This document shows positions 11,547 to 23,090 of a stretch of DNA of 64,000 nt, in pieces. The position numbers and the translations under genes were made by a program. This DNA is from Panopea generosa (lineage: Eukaryota; Mollusca; Bivalvia; Adapedonta; Hiatellidae), in assembly GCA_029582155.1 (NCBI GenBank), contig CM055909.1:42468967-42532966 (forward strand), in the 5' to 3' direction. A model generated the notes under the pieces. It had not been told where the DNA came from and did no database searches. It saw only the letters and a list, made by a program, of their open reading frames with translations. Numbering within the stretch: the stretch's first letter is position 1; every line of letters starts with the position of its first letter.

Positions 11547-14390
11547 TGTAGTGTATGGTAGTATACTGGGCTGCGTGTTGTATTGGTATTGCAGCGCATG
11601 GTAGTATACTGGACTGCGTGCTGTATCGGTATTGTAGTGTGTGGTAGTGTACTGTGCTGCGTGTTGTATTAGTATTGTAGCGTATGGTAGTATACTAAGC
11701 TGCGTGCTGTATTGGTATTGTAGTGTGCAGTAGTGTACTGTGCTGTGTGTTGTATTGGTATTGTAGCGTATGGAAGTGTACTGTGCTGGGTGTTGTATTG
11801 TATTGTAGTGTATGGTAGTATGCTGTATTGCGTGTTGTATTCCAATTGTAGTGTTTGGGTGTATACTGTGCTGCGTGTTGTATTGGTATTGTAGCGTATG
11901 GTATTATACTGGGCTGCGTGTTGTATTCGTATTGTAGTGTGCAGTAGTGTAGTGTGCTACCTGTTGTATTGGTATTGTAGCGTATGGTAGTATACTGTGC
12001 TGCGTGTTGTATTGGTATTGTAACGTATGGTTGTGTACTGGGCTGCGTGTTGTATTGGTATTGCAGTGTATTGTAGTATACTGTGTTGCGTGTTTTTTTT
12101 GGTTTGTAGTGTATGGTAGTATACTGTGTTGCGTATTTTATTTGTTTTGCAGTCTATGGTTGTGTACAGTGCTGCGTGTTGTATTGGTATTGTAGTGTAT
12201 GGTTACGTATTGTGATGCGTGTTGTATAGGTATTGTAGCATATGGTAGTGTACTGTGATGATTGTTGTATTGTTATTGTAGTGTATGGAAGTGTACTGTG
12301 CTGCGTGTTACATTCGTATTGTAGTGTATGGTTGTATACTGTTGTGCGTGTTGTATTGATATTGTAGTGTATGGTAGTGTATTGTAGCGTATGGTTGTGA
12401 ACTGTGCTGCGTGATGTATTGGTATTGCAGTGTATTGTAGTATACTGTGTCGCGTTTTATTTTTGGTTTTGTAGTGTATGGTAGTATACAGTGTTGCGTT
12501 TTGTATTTGTTTTGCAGTGTATGGTTGTGTACTGTGCTGCGTGTTATATTGATATTGTAATGTATGGCTGCGTATTGTGCTGCGTGTTGTATTGGTATTG
12601 CAGCGTATTGTATTGTACTGTGCGGTGTGTTGTATTGTTATTGTAGTGTATGGAAGTGTACTGTGCTGCGTGTAACATTGGTATTGTAACGTTTTGTTGT
12701 GTACTGTGCTGCGTGTTGTATTGGTATTGCAGTGTATTGTAGTATACTGTGTTGCGTGTTTTATTGGTATTGTAGTGTATTGTAGTATACTGTTTTGCGT
12801 AGTGTATTGGTTTTGCAGTGTATGGTGGTGTACTGTGCTGCGTGCTGTATTGGTATTGTAGTGTATGGTTGCGTATTGTGCTGCAGGTTGTATTGGTATT
12901 GTAGTGTATGGTAGTGTACTGTGCTGTGTGTTGTATTGTTTTTGTAGTGTATGAAAATGTACAGTGCTGCGTGTTACATTGGTATTGTAGTGTATGGGTG
13001 TACACTGTTGTGCTTGTTGTATTGATATTGGAGTACATGGTAGTGTATTTGTAGCGTATGGTTGTGTACTGTGCTGCGTGATGTATTGGTATTCCAGTGT
13101 ATTGTAGTATACTGTGTCGCGTTTTGTTGTTTGTTTTTTTGATTTTGTAGTTTATTTTAGTATACTGTGTTTTGTATTTACTTTGCAGTATATGGCTGTG
13201 TACTGTGCTGCGTGTTGTTTTGGTATTGTAACGTATGGTTGTGTACTGTGCTGCTTGTTGTATTGGCATTGCAGTGCATTGTAGTATACTGTGTAGCGTG
13301 TTTTATTCGTATTGTAGTGTATTGTAGTATACTGTGTTGCGTTGTGTAGTGTATTGTAGTATACTGTGTTGCGTAGTGTATTGGTTATGCAGTGTATGGT
13401 GGTGTACTGTACTGCATGTTGTATTGGTATTGTAGTGTATGGTTGCGTATTGTGCTGCGTGTGGTATTGGTTTTGTAGCCTATGGTAGTGTACTGTGCTG
13501 TGTGTGTGTGTTTTTGTAGTGCATGGAAATGTACAGTACTGCGTGTTACATTGGTATTGTAGTGTATGGTTTTACACTGTTGTACGTGTTGTATTGATAT
13601 TGTAGTGTATGGTTGTGTACTGTGCTGCGTGTTGTATTTGTATTGTAGTGTATGGTAGTTTACTGTGCTGCATGTTGTATTGATATTTTAGTGTATGGAA
13701 GTACACTGTGCTGCGTGCTGTATTGGTATTGTTGTTTATGGAAATATTCTGTGATACGTGTTGTATTGGTATTGTAGTATATGGTAGTGTACTGTGCTGC
13801 GTGTTGTATTAGTAATGAAGTGTATGGTAGTGTACTGTGCTGTATGTTGTTTTGTTTTTGTAGTGTATGGAAATGTACTGTGCTGCGTGCTACATTGGTG
13901 TTGTAGTTTATGGTTGCACACTGTTGTGCGTGTTGTATTGATATTGTAGTGTATGGTAGTGTATGGTAGTGTACTGTGCTGCGTGTTGTATTGGTATTGT
14001 AGCTTATGATAGTGTACTTTTTCGCGTGTTGTATAATTATTTCAGTGAATTGTAGTGTACTGTGCTGCTTGTTGTATTGGTATTGTAGTGTATGGTAGTA
14101 TACTGTGCTGCGTGTTGTATTGGTATTGTTGTTTATGGAAGTATACTGTGATTCGTGTTGTATTGGTATTGTAGTGTATGTTAGTATATTGTGCTGCGTG
14201 TTCTATTGGTATTGTAGTGTATGGTAGTATATTGTGCTGCGTGTTGTATTGGTATTGTAGTATATTGTAGTGTACTGTACTGCATGTTGTATTGGTAATG
14301 TAGTGTATGGTAGTGTACTGTGCTGCGTGTTATTTGGTATTGTAGTGTATGGTAGTGTACTGTACTGCGTGTTTTGCTGGTATTGTAGTT
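11547..14390 (+). repeat. 43-bp minisatellite, largest array (about 66 units)
   Basis: Unit is close to gtagtgtatggtagtgtact, gtgctgcgtg, ttgtattggtatt (43 bp). Because 43 is not a multiple of three, the long minus-strand frames rotate through TTIHYNT, QHAAQY and TRSTV-like words and are not genes. The array ends at gtagttaatctcagca, as in the three sister arrays (26106, 31861, 48143), and sits about 550 bp before a start codon like all of them. Confidence 0.95.
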
Positions 14391-14937
14391 AATCTCAGCA
14401 AACTTTCTGTCACGATTTTGACTCTTGTATAAATGATCGAAACGTGCCATACATTGTACTTTTCTGTTCGTCTCTATCGGAGCGATGACAATAAATCCAG
14501 CGCAATATTAAGTTGTACTTTTATTTCAATCATATTTGTCACGACCATCGTGGCAACATTATTTGTTTCATAATGTATCAGTGTCATTACTATATTTTTA
14601 TGCTTGTCGTAAAAATGTATAAAACAGAAGGTCATTTTCATTGCAATATGTCCCTTTAATTTAAATAACGTCATGATAACATGGCGCTTGTTTTGATCCA
14701 TCAGATTTCCTGTGAGAAACAAGACAGCAGGCACCAGAATTGAGGCAAAATGATTAAGAATTAACACAGTTTAAAATGTTTAACTATTTCTCTAGAAATA
14801 ACACTTGATTTACGATAACATGTTCCACATACCTTGCTTATAACAAGCACGCAGTAGCAACTTCCACATAACTTGTATTGAAAAGTGCTAGAGTGTATAT
14901 TCTGGAAAGCCGTTATATTATATATTCGAACGGCATC
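14391..14937 (+). promoter_or_regulatory. Alpha-type upstream module of copy A
   Basis: Block from the array end to the start codon, shared with copies C, D and F (gttaatctcagca; atttctctagaaataacat; ttgcttataacaagcacg). Its last ~120 bp (acataacttgtattg, gagtgtatattctgg) is also shared with the beta modules, so it probably includes the promoter and 5' UTR. The transcription start is not visible. The start context atcATGG has A at -3 and G at +4. Confidence 0.5.
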
Positions 14938-16775
14938 ATGGGAAGATTAGTTGTTATTGCATTGTGTTTTATATCATCTGTGGGAGCCTTCAGTATAGAC
15001 AAAGATGAACCACAATGTCTGTCTAGGTTTGATTATGATTACAAAGTGCTTCAGAAGCTTGTCGCGTTGGAACAACAGCAGACAGAGTTAAGAGAGACGA
15101 TAACAAAACAAAAGGATTTAATAGAACAACTGAGGCAAGGCACTAAAGGTGAGTACATATAATACTGTATCTATTTCCCTATACAATTAACACATGGTGC
15201 ATTGTCTAAATCTATAGAAGATACGACCTTTAATAAAGATAACCATGCCTATATTTTTTTATGCAAAATCATTACAAATATAAAAGTTAAAAAAGAAACA
15301 TATTTGTATTGTTTTAGTGATGATTAATGTAATATTAAAGATACCCAATTAAAGGAAGCTGTGACATTATTCATAACAAAAAATGTCACTGCTAAGTTTC
15401 ACATACCCGCCAAGTGGTCTAAACAAAAAAAGAGATTACATGTACTTGTAATTTCCGAGTAGGTAGTTAAATATATTAATATATATTAATAGTTATGGAC
15501 TAAAGTTACAGCCTGGACACACAATTTCATATTTTTATAAGCTAAAAGTGTGACCTTTATCTTTGTGTTACCTTGACCTTGACATTATGGTATACAGGCC
15601 TGCAAAGCACAGGTGACATATCATCATGTCATGCCGATGACTTTGGTCAAGTTATTTCAATATCATTCCATGATATATAAATTAAAACAGACGCAAAGTG
15701 TTGTCAAACAATTTTAAAGTGTGACCTTGACCTCTAAGGGAATAGTCTGGTACGTACGGCAAGAAATCGTTATGTTATGTTGATCTTTTCAGCTAAGTCA
15801 TTTAATATTCATCCATATATGATAAACTACAGACCGGGCACAAAATCTCAAACTTAAAATGTGACGTTTGACCTTTGAGCTACGGGTCCTGTTCATACGC
15901 ACGACACGTCATCACACCATGTTCACTATTTGTGCCAATTCTGTTTGAAAATCCAGTTATGTATTACAAAGTTACAAATATGACATTAAATTCGGACAGA
16001 CGGGCGGAAACACAGACACTACGATTATCATATGTCCCACAAATAAATCGGGGCTTAAAACACTGCTTCATGAATAGGTCAATGCATTTTACATAACTAA
16101 TTTAAAGAATAGCCAATTATAGAAGATGAATTCGATCATAGATTTCTTAAACAAAGCTCTATACTGTCGTCAGTGTGCTGATGTTGTGTAACAAACTTAA
16201 TAGTATGTTTGATTTCAGATAAATGGGCTGGATCAACATACGTAAGATGGGGAAGGACGTCATGTTCAGGGAATGGATCAGAACTGGTTTACCATGGCTA
16301 TACTGCCGGATCAATGTACGACCATAGTGGCAGTGCGGCAAACTTTCTTTGTCTCCCAACTGAACCATTGTGGGGTCATTATGAAGATGCGGTACAATCT
16401 AGTGCAGAAGTATGGGGAGCAGAATATCAACTGAATGAAAGAAACTTAAATCGTTTCTTCGGTGGAAACATATATAACGAAGATGTTCCTTGTGCTGTCT
16501 GCAGAACAACACGGACAAGCATCCTGATGATCCCGGGAAGGAACGCTTGTTATCCAGGATGGACTTTGGAATACAAAGGATACCTAACAGCAGGACACAA
16601 GTCACACAAAGCGACGGAATTCGTTTGTTTGGATGACAAACCAGAAACAATAGCTGGAGGACATGCCGACCAGAATGGACACCTCCTCTATTTTGCCGAA
16701 GTAAGATGCGGCTCTCTGAAATGTCCGCCATATGTGAATGGTCGGGAACTGACATGTGCAGTATGTACGTTTTAA
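14938..16775 (+). CDS. Copy A: secreted coiled-coil, C4-like Cys-rich domain protein (exons 14938-15148, 16219-16775)
   Basis: Predicted 255 residues after splicing at aaag/gtgagt and ttgatttcag/at (phase 1). Residues 1-17 are a signal peptide (cleavage likely after VGA). Cys27 follows. Residues 35-67 form a coiled coil with a-positions L41, Q48, I55, I62 and d-positions V37, L44, L51, Q58, L65. Residues 75-255 are the globular domain, starting AGSTYVRWGRTSC, with ten Cys (86, 115, 162, 165, 181, 207, 234, 239, 250, 253) and the sequon N89-G-S. I recognise this domain from bivalve proteins annotated 'short-chain collagen C4-like', but there is no Gly-X-Y tract here. Inferred role: an extracellular disulfide-linked oligomer; ligand unknown. 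MGR was chosen as start because it is common to all copies, whereas upstream in-frame ATGs are not. Body is type 1 (GYTAGSMYDHSGS, ending CTF). Confidence 0.88.
15530..16035 (+). repeat. Type-1 intron repeat with TGACCTTGACCT words
   Basis: Dispersed-repeat-like sequence within intron A, with gtgacctttatctttgtgtt, accttgaccttgacat, gtgaccttgacctct and a terminal cggacagacgggcggaaaca. The same block fills the introns of D, F and G. Repeats ending in stacked ggacagacggacgg words are common in bivalve genomes, so this is likely an old mobile element that marks the type-1 gene body. Confidence 0.6.
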
Positions 16776-17459
16776 TGTATGTAAGCTAGGCTGATAGTAC
16801 AGTGTTAAATGTTATGCGAGTGTGTCTCATTGTTGGAGGATTGTGCTCGTTAGAAAATAATGTATTTTACATATTGCAAAATGAAGTATATTAATCTAAA
16901 GGGACACACGGACATGTTAAATGTTCAATTCTAATCTACGCATGTTCAAGCATCACTATTATATCTGTGACAGTGTTTTAATCTCGAAGTGTTACTATCT
17001 CAATAATTCATATTTAACAAATTTCTTTAAAATTAGTAGTGTTACTTAATTTTGAAAAAATGAGTTAAATGTTTTGAAAAATAGTTTTTTTTAGAGTTTT
17101 CCTTGATATGTTAAAAATAAGAACTGATGGAATCAAAACAGTACATGGCATGGCTAAAAAACGATGTGTGGGCACAGTTGTAAGGGGTCCGGGGCTTCCC
17201 TCTCCGAAAAAAAATTCAGCTGGGTCGCAGGTGTTTTGTTGTGTATTTCTTATTTTAGGGCCTATAGTTATCATTAATATTAACCTTGAATTTACTGTTT
17301 TATAACCAAATAAATGTAATGTTTTAGGTTTGTTCACTTCAATAAAGCTAAAATGAAATAGCATAGTAGTAATATTTTATTGCATTTTTGGGCATTTCTC
17401 AGAAAAGAAGTGTAGCACGTGCCTTCAGTGCATATGGCGAGCTACGCCACGATCAAAAT
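16776..17459. other. Type-1 3' flank of copy A
   Basis: Shared with the flanks of D, F and G over aaagggacacacggacatgt and gtgacagtgttttaatct. Positions 17095-17459 (aagaactgatggaatcaa, aaggggtccgggg, cgagctacgccacg) recur only after copy G, at 55245-55590. No AATAAA is seen close to the stop codon. Confidence 0.6.
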
Positions 17460-17704
17460 ATACTGAGCGGAACAGCTAACCCGCCATCTGACGTTTTATG
17501 TACCTGACATTTTAGGTATTTTCTTGAAAATTAGTAACACAATCTCCTTGAAATTTGGACTTGAATACGAAAGAATATTAAGGTTATATAAAAAATTCAA
17601 TTAAAAACTGTTAATGTCGTATACAAATTTTGAAAACACTACTCGGTCTATAGACAAAACTATTGCAAATACAAAAGCGGCGTGTTAGCTGTTCTGTTCA
17701 ATAT
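17460..17704 (+). mobile_element. MITE of the GAACAGCTAAC family
   Basis: About 245 bp. Left end is tactgagcggaacagctaac and the right end, reverse-complemented, is tattgaacagaacagctaac, giving imperfect terminal inverted repeats of at least 26 bp. TA repeats at both edges suggest a TA target. No coding capacity. Other copies are at 55593-55836 (same orientation) and 10005-10190 (opposite, truncated). Confidence 0.75.
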
Positions 17705-18016
17705 ATATTTCACATTATCTCTCATTAATGACCACATATGTGCGATATTGAATGACTTTTAATATTTTATATGCATTCTGTCTCTTTCCAAAACTAAAAT
17801 GAAATGAAGGTTTGCATACATATTGTTGTATTTTCATATCCTATATGAATCATGTACATTTTTTTCAGAAATAGGGCTATCATTGTTATAAGAATTGTGA
17901 TTCGGGAGATCTTGATTCGACGCCCGGTGCAAGATTATTTTTAATTTACCTTTTTTTCTTACAGTACCCCATAATAGCTTCTCATAGATCCTGATTCGAC
18001 GCCAAATATCAATGTA
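17705..18016. other. Spacer with tRNA-like fragment
   Basis: Contains gattcgggagatcttgattc then gacgcccggtg (17899-17929). This resembles a tRNA T-arm or B box and recurs at about 36115 and 56032. It is probably a SINE remnant carried in the duplicated unit. Confidence 0.35.
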
Positions 18017-18730
18017 TGTCGTGTACCTTCATTAAAATGACGTGTAACAATTTAATATCAAAGCCGATTTCCAGAACAAAACAAATGAAAATTAACTTAG
18101 CTAATCAAAATAAAACGTCGCTTTAATCAATAATGTATTGTTTTATATAGAAAACTCATCAAACTAGAAATGACATTATAACATGTCGCATGTTTGGTCC
18201 ATTATTGGTTCAGTTTTAAAAGCGTTAAACCAACCTTTAATTTCCATACCTTTTTATAGTAAACTAGATTTAAAGTTACAAATATTCCAACATTACAATG
18301 TAATTTAAGTCCACGTCACAAAGTTTGTGTCACGCCCATCAGAACTAAATGTTGATCATATAATTTTATGTTAAGTTTCAAGTCAATCGCCTCGAAACTG
18401 TGAAAGACGTTCGATCCACAAAAATTGAAATTTGATTATTTGCACAACTTCTACTCAGTGCAAGGGCAAAATAGTGTTGCTCACTCCTGCTTTATCTGTG
18501 AATGACTGCACTACAAACAGCAAAATAACGGTACGTGCAAAACGAAAGGGGATAAAAATGGTTTCACTGTTGCAACTATTTCTTTCTTAACTAACAGCTG
18601 CTTACAACAACACAATCCACATACCGTGCTAATAACAAACAAACAATGCCAATTTTCACATAACTTGTATTGCCAAAGTGCCAGAGTGTATATTCTGGCA
18701 AACTGTATTATTCTATCTCCGAACGCCATC
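18017..18730 (+). promoter_or_regulatory. Beta-type upstream module of copy B
   Basis: Shared almost base for base with copies E, G and H: gcaaaataacggtacgtgca, aaaacgaaaggggataaaaa, taacagctgcttacaacaac. The ataaaaa at 18552-18558, about 180 bp before the ATG, could be a TATA-like element; this is inference. The 3' ~120 bp is homologous to the alpha module. Confidence 0.5.
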
Positions 18731-21589
18731 ATGGGAAGATTTGTTGTTGCTGTATTGTGTTTTATATCATCTGTGGGAGCCTACAGTATAGAAAAAAATG
18801 AGCCACAATGCCTGTCTAGGTTTGATTATGATTACAAAGTGCTCCAGAAGCTTGTTGCGTTGGAACAACAGCAAACAGAGTTAAGAGAGACGATAACTAA
18901 ACAAAAGGATTTAATAGAACAACTGAGGCAAGGCACCAAAGGTGAGTTTATATACTCATGTATATATTTCGTTAATAATTAACACATGGTGCATTGTCTA
19001 AATGTAAAGAAGATGATGTTTTACAAGGTTAATGTTGATACAGCAAACGTTAGTTGTTTAATTACGTTAATACATTTAACATGTAAACAACCCGCGGTAT
19101 GCATTACATTAAATAAAAACAATAACACTATACATTACCGTTAGTATTCTACGCCAATATTTACCTGGCACTCATGAATATTCCGTGTAGGTCCGTAAAT
19201 TAATGTCGGTGTCCAAACGTAAATAGTGATATTACTGTTGATAAACCGATACCAATGCATTAAATTGGAATCATTCACGAATAGCTGCACGGAACATGCG
19301 TTTAAACGTCCCACCATGTAGGTATAGATTAGTGAGTGGCAGGTAAATACTTACGCACAATGATATTGTGTTCAAGTATGATCTATGGTGACAATATTAG
19401 GACGAGGGCTGTGCTTGTTAAGTGTATTTTGAGAATAAGCATTTCTCTATTAGCAGTTTTGATGTGAACGCTGTTCCATTTGTAGAACAATAATCTCACA
19501 GTGTTAATTTTATTCACGGCGGCGTTTCGTTGTAATAATGTAACGGGAGAGGAAAGAGCGAGGTTATTTACTGTTTTGTACCTGCCACCACATATCTATT
19601 TAGCTAACTGAATAACTAGATAATGTTTGTGTTACCAACTATTTAATATTCGGACCAGATTAGCTCAGTCGGTTACGCGTCTGACTATCAATCCAGGGGT
19701 GGTGAGTTCGAATCCCCCGCCCGGCAACGGTCTCCGTGATGATTGATATACGACATTGAGTCTCATTATCATTCGTCTCTCACCACTGATTCAAGTGGGA
19801 AAGTTATCAGTTACTTGCGAAGATGGGGTGTGCTCGAGTACTGGTTAATCCCAGGAAACAGTGGTTAGGTTAATTGATCGTCTGTTAGCCCTCGATGGCA
19901 TAAAAATGACGCTTAATATTCAAATAATCAATCGGAATATTTCGTTTATATTCAATAAGCGCTAACCATTCTCTATTCCTCAGAAAGGACCGAGTGGTAA
20001 TGATTTGTTTGTACTGTAACGGATGTGGATAAGGGAAGTTCAAATATAACTAAGGATGTTTATGTTCATTTTAGTATATCTTCTAATTTTCTTTGCCAAA
20101 TTAGCTTGGTTTATATTGCCATTAGCCGGTATCTGTTGTTTTGGGGATATAGTTTATATACATGTTTATTGTTAAACAGGTCAAAAGAAAGTTTGACTAG
20201 TTTGGACAAAAATCTCCACATAGTAATTTCGCATTTACCAAACTACCATACTAATGTCCTGTAAATGGCAAACGCCAATTTAGGACTTTCTGTCTGACAA
20301 AGCTTATTTTTATCTAAAGTACCATTATAAAGTCTGGTTGATAAATAACGACTAAACAATCAACTGTATACTTTTTACCAATAACTAACTACTCTATAAA
20401 CTATAGCAGAAATGTGTTTATTGACAAGAATGCCCTCGCTTTATATGCGCAATTAGACGTTGTACTAATATTTTCAACCAAGTATTCTCAAATTCTGTTA
20501 TGGAGTAGTCTTGACAAGAATTATATTCGTCAATTGAACGTATTTAAAGGGCAATAAGTCCGCTAAAATCTGATGAACATAAACATCCCGACAACACGTG
20601 CAATTCGCCTTCATACAGCTATTTCCTACCAAGTTCTATTAAAATCTGACAAGTACCTAAGCCCGAAAGTCTTGCATACAAATTAGCGTTCTCACGAATG
20701 TATCATGAGAGGCGTTTCTTTTGTTTACAAAAGCCACACAATGTTAACAAAATAAACACAAAAATAACAGAATAAAACAAGATCTATAGTTTTCAAAGTC
20801 CAAGAACAGGTCTAGACACCAACTTTTTGAACGGATAGCCAGAAGGACTACCAAGTCCTACCAAGTCCTGATTTCATTGATAATAAAAGTGTCAACATAA
20901 TTGAGAATTAATAACAATTACTTAAAAAGGCAATAATTATTTATCACGAACGCTAAGCATTTGTGGTATTGTTTAAAGAATCAATACCAAAAGAAATTTA
21001 AAAAAATCAGCACCGAAAAGGTTCTGTATTAATCCCCATATATCCACAAAAATGAAACAAAACAATAGAAAGCTATATCCCAAAAATATGGGTACCGGCT
21101 ACCAAGCTAAATTGGCTAAGAACATTAGAAAATATACTAGACAGCACATAAACTACATGTATATGGTCTCGACATTGAAAATGTAAGTAAGCATCCGTAC
21201 TTCCCTCAACCATCTGCGCTTCTTTACAACCAATCCTAACCACTCGGCCCTTTCTGAGGAAAAGAAAACGATAAGTGATTTATTGAGTAAAAAAACCAAA
21301 GTATTCCGAATATCAAATAACTGGTTACACGTACATTATCTAGTTATTATTTTATTATATCTTAATTAGAAATTTATCATGTTAGTTAACTAGATAACTA
21401 AATAATTTTCGAAAACATTAAGTGGTTAACTAGATACTTATCGCGTTAGTTAAGTGTATAACTGGTGGCAGAACTATGCCACTATAAAGAGGTCAACCTC
21501 TATCGGTTTTTTTTATTTCTGTATGCAGAACAATGATCTCAGTGTATTTTTATTCACGGCGGCGCTTCGATTTTATGATGTGACTCGAA

Positions 21590-21631
<42 letters not shown>

Positions 21632-22432
21632 AGGGTACTTGTATTATGTTTGTGGCTGTGTAATTTTAATCTCACATCTCCTGTTCGAACTCTAATTTCA
21701 TTTGTGTTACTTCTAAAAGATTCCATAATTATGTCGGAGTCAATCATTCACTTCAGATAAAGATGCCGGGTCAACATACGTACGATGGGGACGGACATCT
21801 TTCTCATTTTTGTGATGCCTTTGTTGAACTTCTCACATATTTCATAACTATGTCAGAATCTATTATTTACTTCAGATAATGGTGCCGGGTCAACATACGT
21901 ACGATGGGGACGGACATCTTGTCCAGGTAATGGTTCAGAACTGGTTTACCATGGTAACGCCGCTGGATCACAACATAACCACCAAGGGAGCGCTGCCAAT
22001 TTTTTATGTCTCCCAACTGAGCCATTGTGGGGACATTATGAAGACGCGGAACAATCTAGTGCTTTAGTTTGGGGAGCAGAATATGAACTAGATGGAAGGA
22101 ACTTAAATCGTTTCTTCGGTGGCAACATACATAACGATGACGTTCCTTGTGCTGTATGCAGAACAACACGGACAAGCGACCTGATGATTCCGGGAAGGAA
22201 CGCTTGTTATCCAGGATGGACTTTGGAATATAAAGGATATCTAACAGCTGGTCATACCACGCAATATGCTACAGAATTTATCTGTTTGGATGACAAACCG
22301 GAAACAATACCTGGAGGACATGCCGACCAGAATGGACACCTGCTCTACTTTGCAGAAGTAAGATGCGGCTCTCTGAACTGCCCACCCTATGTGAATGGTC
22401 GGGAACTGACATGTGCAGTTTGCACAAAATAA
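18731..22432 (+). CDS. Copy B: secreted coiled-coil, C4-like domain protein (exons 18731-18941, 21876-22432)
   Basis: 255 residues, same exon lengths and splice phase as copy A. Exon 1 reads MGRFVVAVLCFISSVGAYSI then EKNEPQC before the coil. The type-2 exon 2 starts DNGAGSTYVRWGRTSCPG, with GNAAGSQHNHQGS in place of the type-1 GYTAGSMYDHSGS, and it ends VCTK. All ten domain Cys are kept. Copy-specific changes include ALVWG (for AEVWG or AQVWG), TSDLM and ETIPGG. Its intron, 2934 nt, is the longest in the array because of a foreign element with inverted repeats. A second exon-2-like acceptor lies 119 nt before the true one. The likely poly(A) hexamer is AATAAG at 22474-22479, where C and E have AATAAA. 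Confidence 0.85.
19582..21480. mobile_element. Long-TIR element in intron B, interrupted by a SINE
   Basis: Left arm (19582-19651 plus about 19940-20045) pairs with the right arm (about 21215-21471, reversed). Shared blocks are ctgccacca, ataactagataatgt, atattcgga, and cctcagaaaggaccgagtgg against cctcagaaagggccgagtgg. The right arm carries extra taactagata subrepeats. The other type-2 introns run straight from the gcgaggtt region to the ggtcaacctctatcg region, so the element is an insertion private to copy B. No transposase frame is seen, so it is probably a non-autonomous DNA transposon. Confidence 0.68.
19652..19936 (+). mobile_element. tRNA-derived SINE, complete-looking, nested in the left arm
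   Basis: The head resembles a tRNA with A box tagctcagtcgg and B box gagttcgaatccc. It is followed by ctctcaccactgattcaagt, agttacttgcgaagatgggg, and a tail ending in aatattcaaataatcaat. It is not an isolated tRNA gene, because the downstream body is shared with the minus-strand copies at 25521, 31261 and 47531. It interrupts the element's left inverted repeat next to attcgga, with a possible short duplication (cgga). Confidence 0.75.
21590..21630 (+). repeat. Poly-G run of 41 bases
   Basis: An uninterrupted G tract replaces the gaggggaaagagcg segment seen at the same place in other type-2 introns (for example 57673-57684). It may be a real slippage expansion or a base-calling or assembly fault. 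Confidence 0.95.
21757..21800 (+). pseudogene. Partial duplicate of the exon-2 start inside intron B
   Basis: 44 nt identical in kind to the first 44 nt of exon 2 (ataaagatgccgggtcaaca onward), preceded by its own acceptor cacttcag. It breaks off after acggacatct and rejoins intron sequence (ttctcatttttgtgatgcc). It encodes DKDAGSTYVRWGRTS and would then run into a stop within a few codons, so its use as an acceptor would truncate the protein. Confidence 0.85.
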
Positions 22433-23090
22433 TGTTTTTAGGTGTAAGCCATTGATTTTACTTTTTTATAGTTAATAAGCAGTTTGCATGCTTGTCATTC
22501 ATAGAAAGACCCGAATGAAAGAAGTGAGTCTTTTGTCAGGCACTGCACTAAAATATGATGTGAAATGCTGAGAGAATGTGTCATCCAAGAGATTTTGGTT
22601 TTTGTCAATTTGAAAAATTTCGGAAGTAAACTTCCCAAATATTGTGTTTATATTTCCATTTCAAATTTCTTTTTTTTTCAAAATAAACAGTTTAAAATAA
22701 CAATGCTTTTGAAATGTTTCAAATAGAATTAAAAAATGCTATCACAACCAAAACTTGATCATGAAATGTGAAAATACATTTTTTAGAGAAAAGGAAACTA
22801 CGATTATATATGGCATCTCTCATTGCTCACTGTCCCGTGCAAGCACTTCCTGTTTTGCAATGGTGATATTATGCCTAAGGTTCGCAAGTGAGTCTGGGTT
22901 TAACTTGATTCTGACAAGAATATTCTAATCGACCCTGCCTGATGTTGAAAACAATTTAAATCATCATGTACTCTGTCTATAAGATACGCACGTGAATCTG
23001 GGTGTAACCTGATTTTGACCTACCTCGCCTGTGTTGAAAACGATTTAAATAATTTAGTATTTAATTGACGATACGGACATTTTCGATTTA

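Noticed and set aside
12544-13269. 241-codon minus-strand open frame (and similar ones at 32069-32535, 48118-48453)
   Set aside because: Frame runs through the 43-bp minisatellite; the repeat lacks stops in several frames, and the peptide is only the repeat translated.
14938-15148. Exon 1 alone as a small secreted peptide gene
   Set aside because: Every intact copy has a good donor in phase 1 and a matching exon 2 in frame, so a two-exon gene is the better reading.
18626-18730. Upstream in-frame ATG extending copies B, E, G and H by ~35 codons
   Set aside because: Alpha-module copies lack this extension. The MGR start gives a proper signal peptide and a good start context in all copies.
19652-19730. 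Functional tRNA gene
   Set aside because: A and B boxes are present, but the cloverleaf is imperfect and the sequence continues into a SINE body shared with three other copies.
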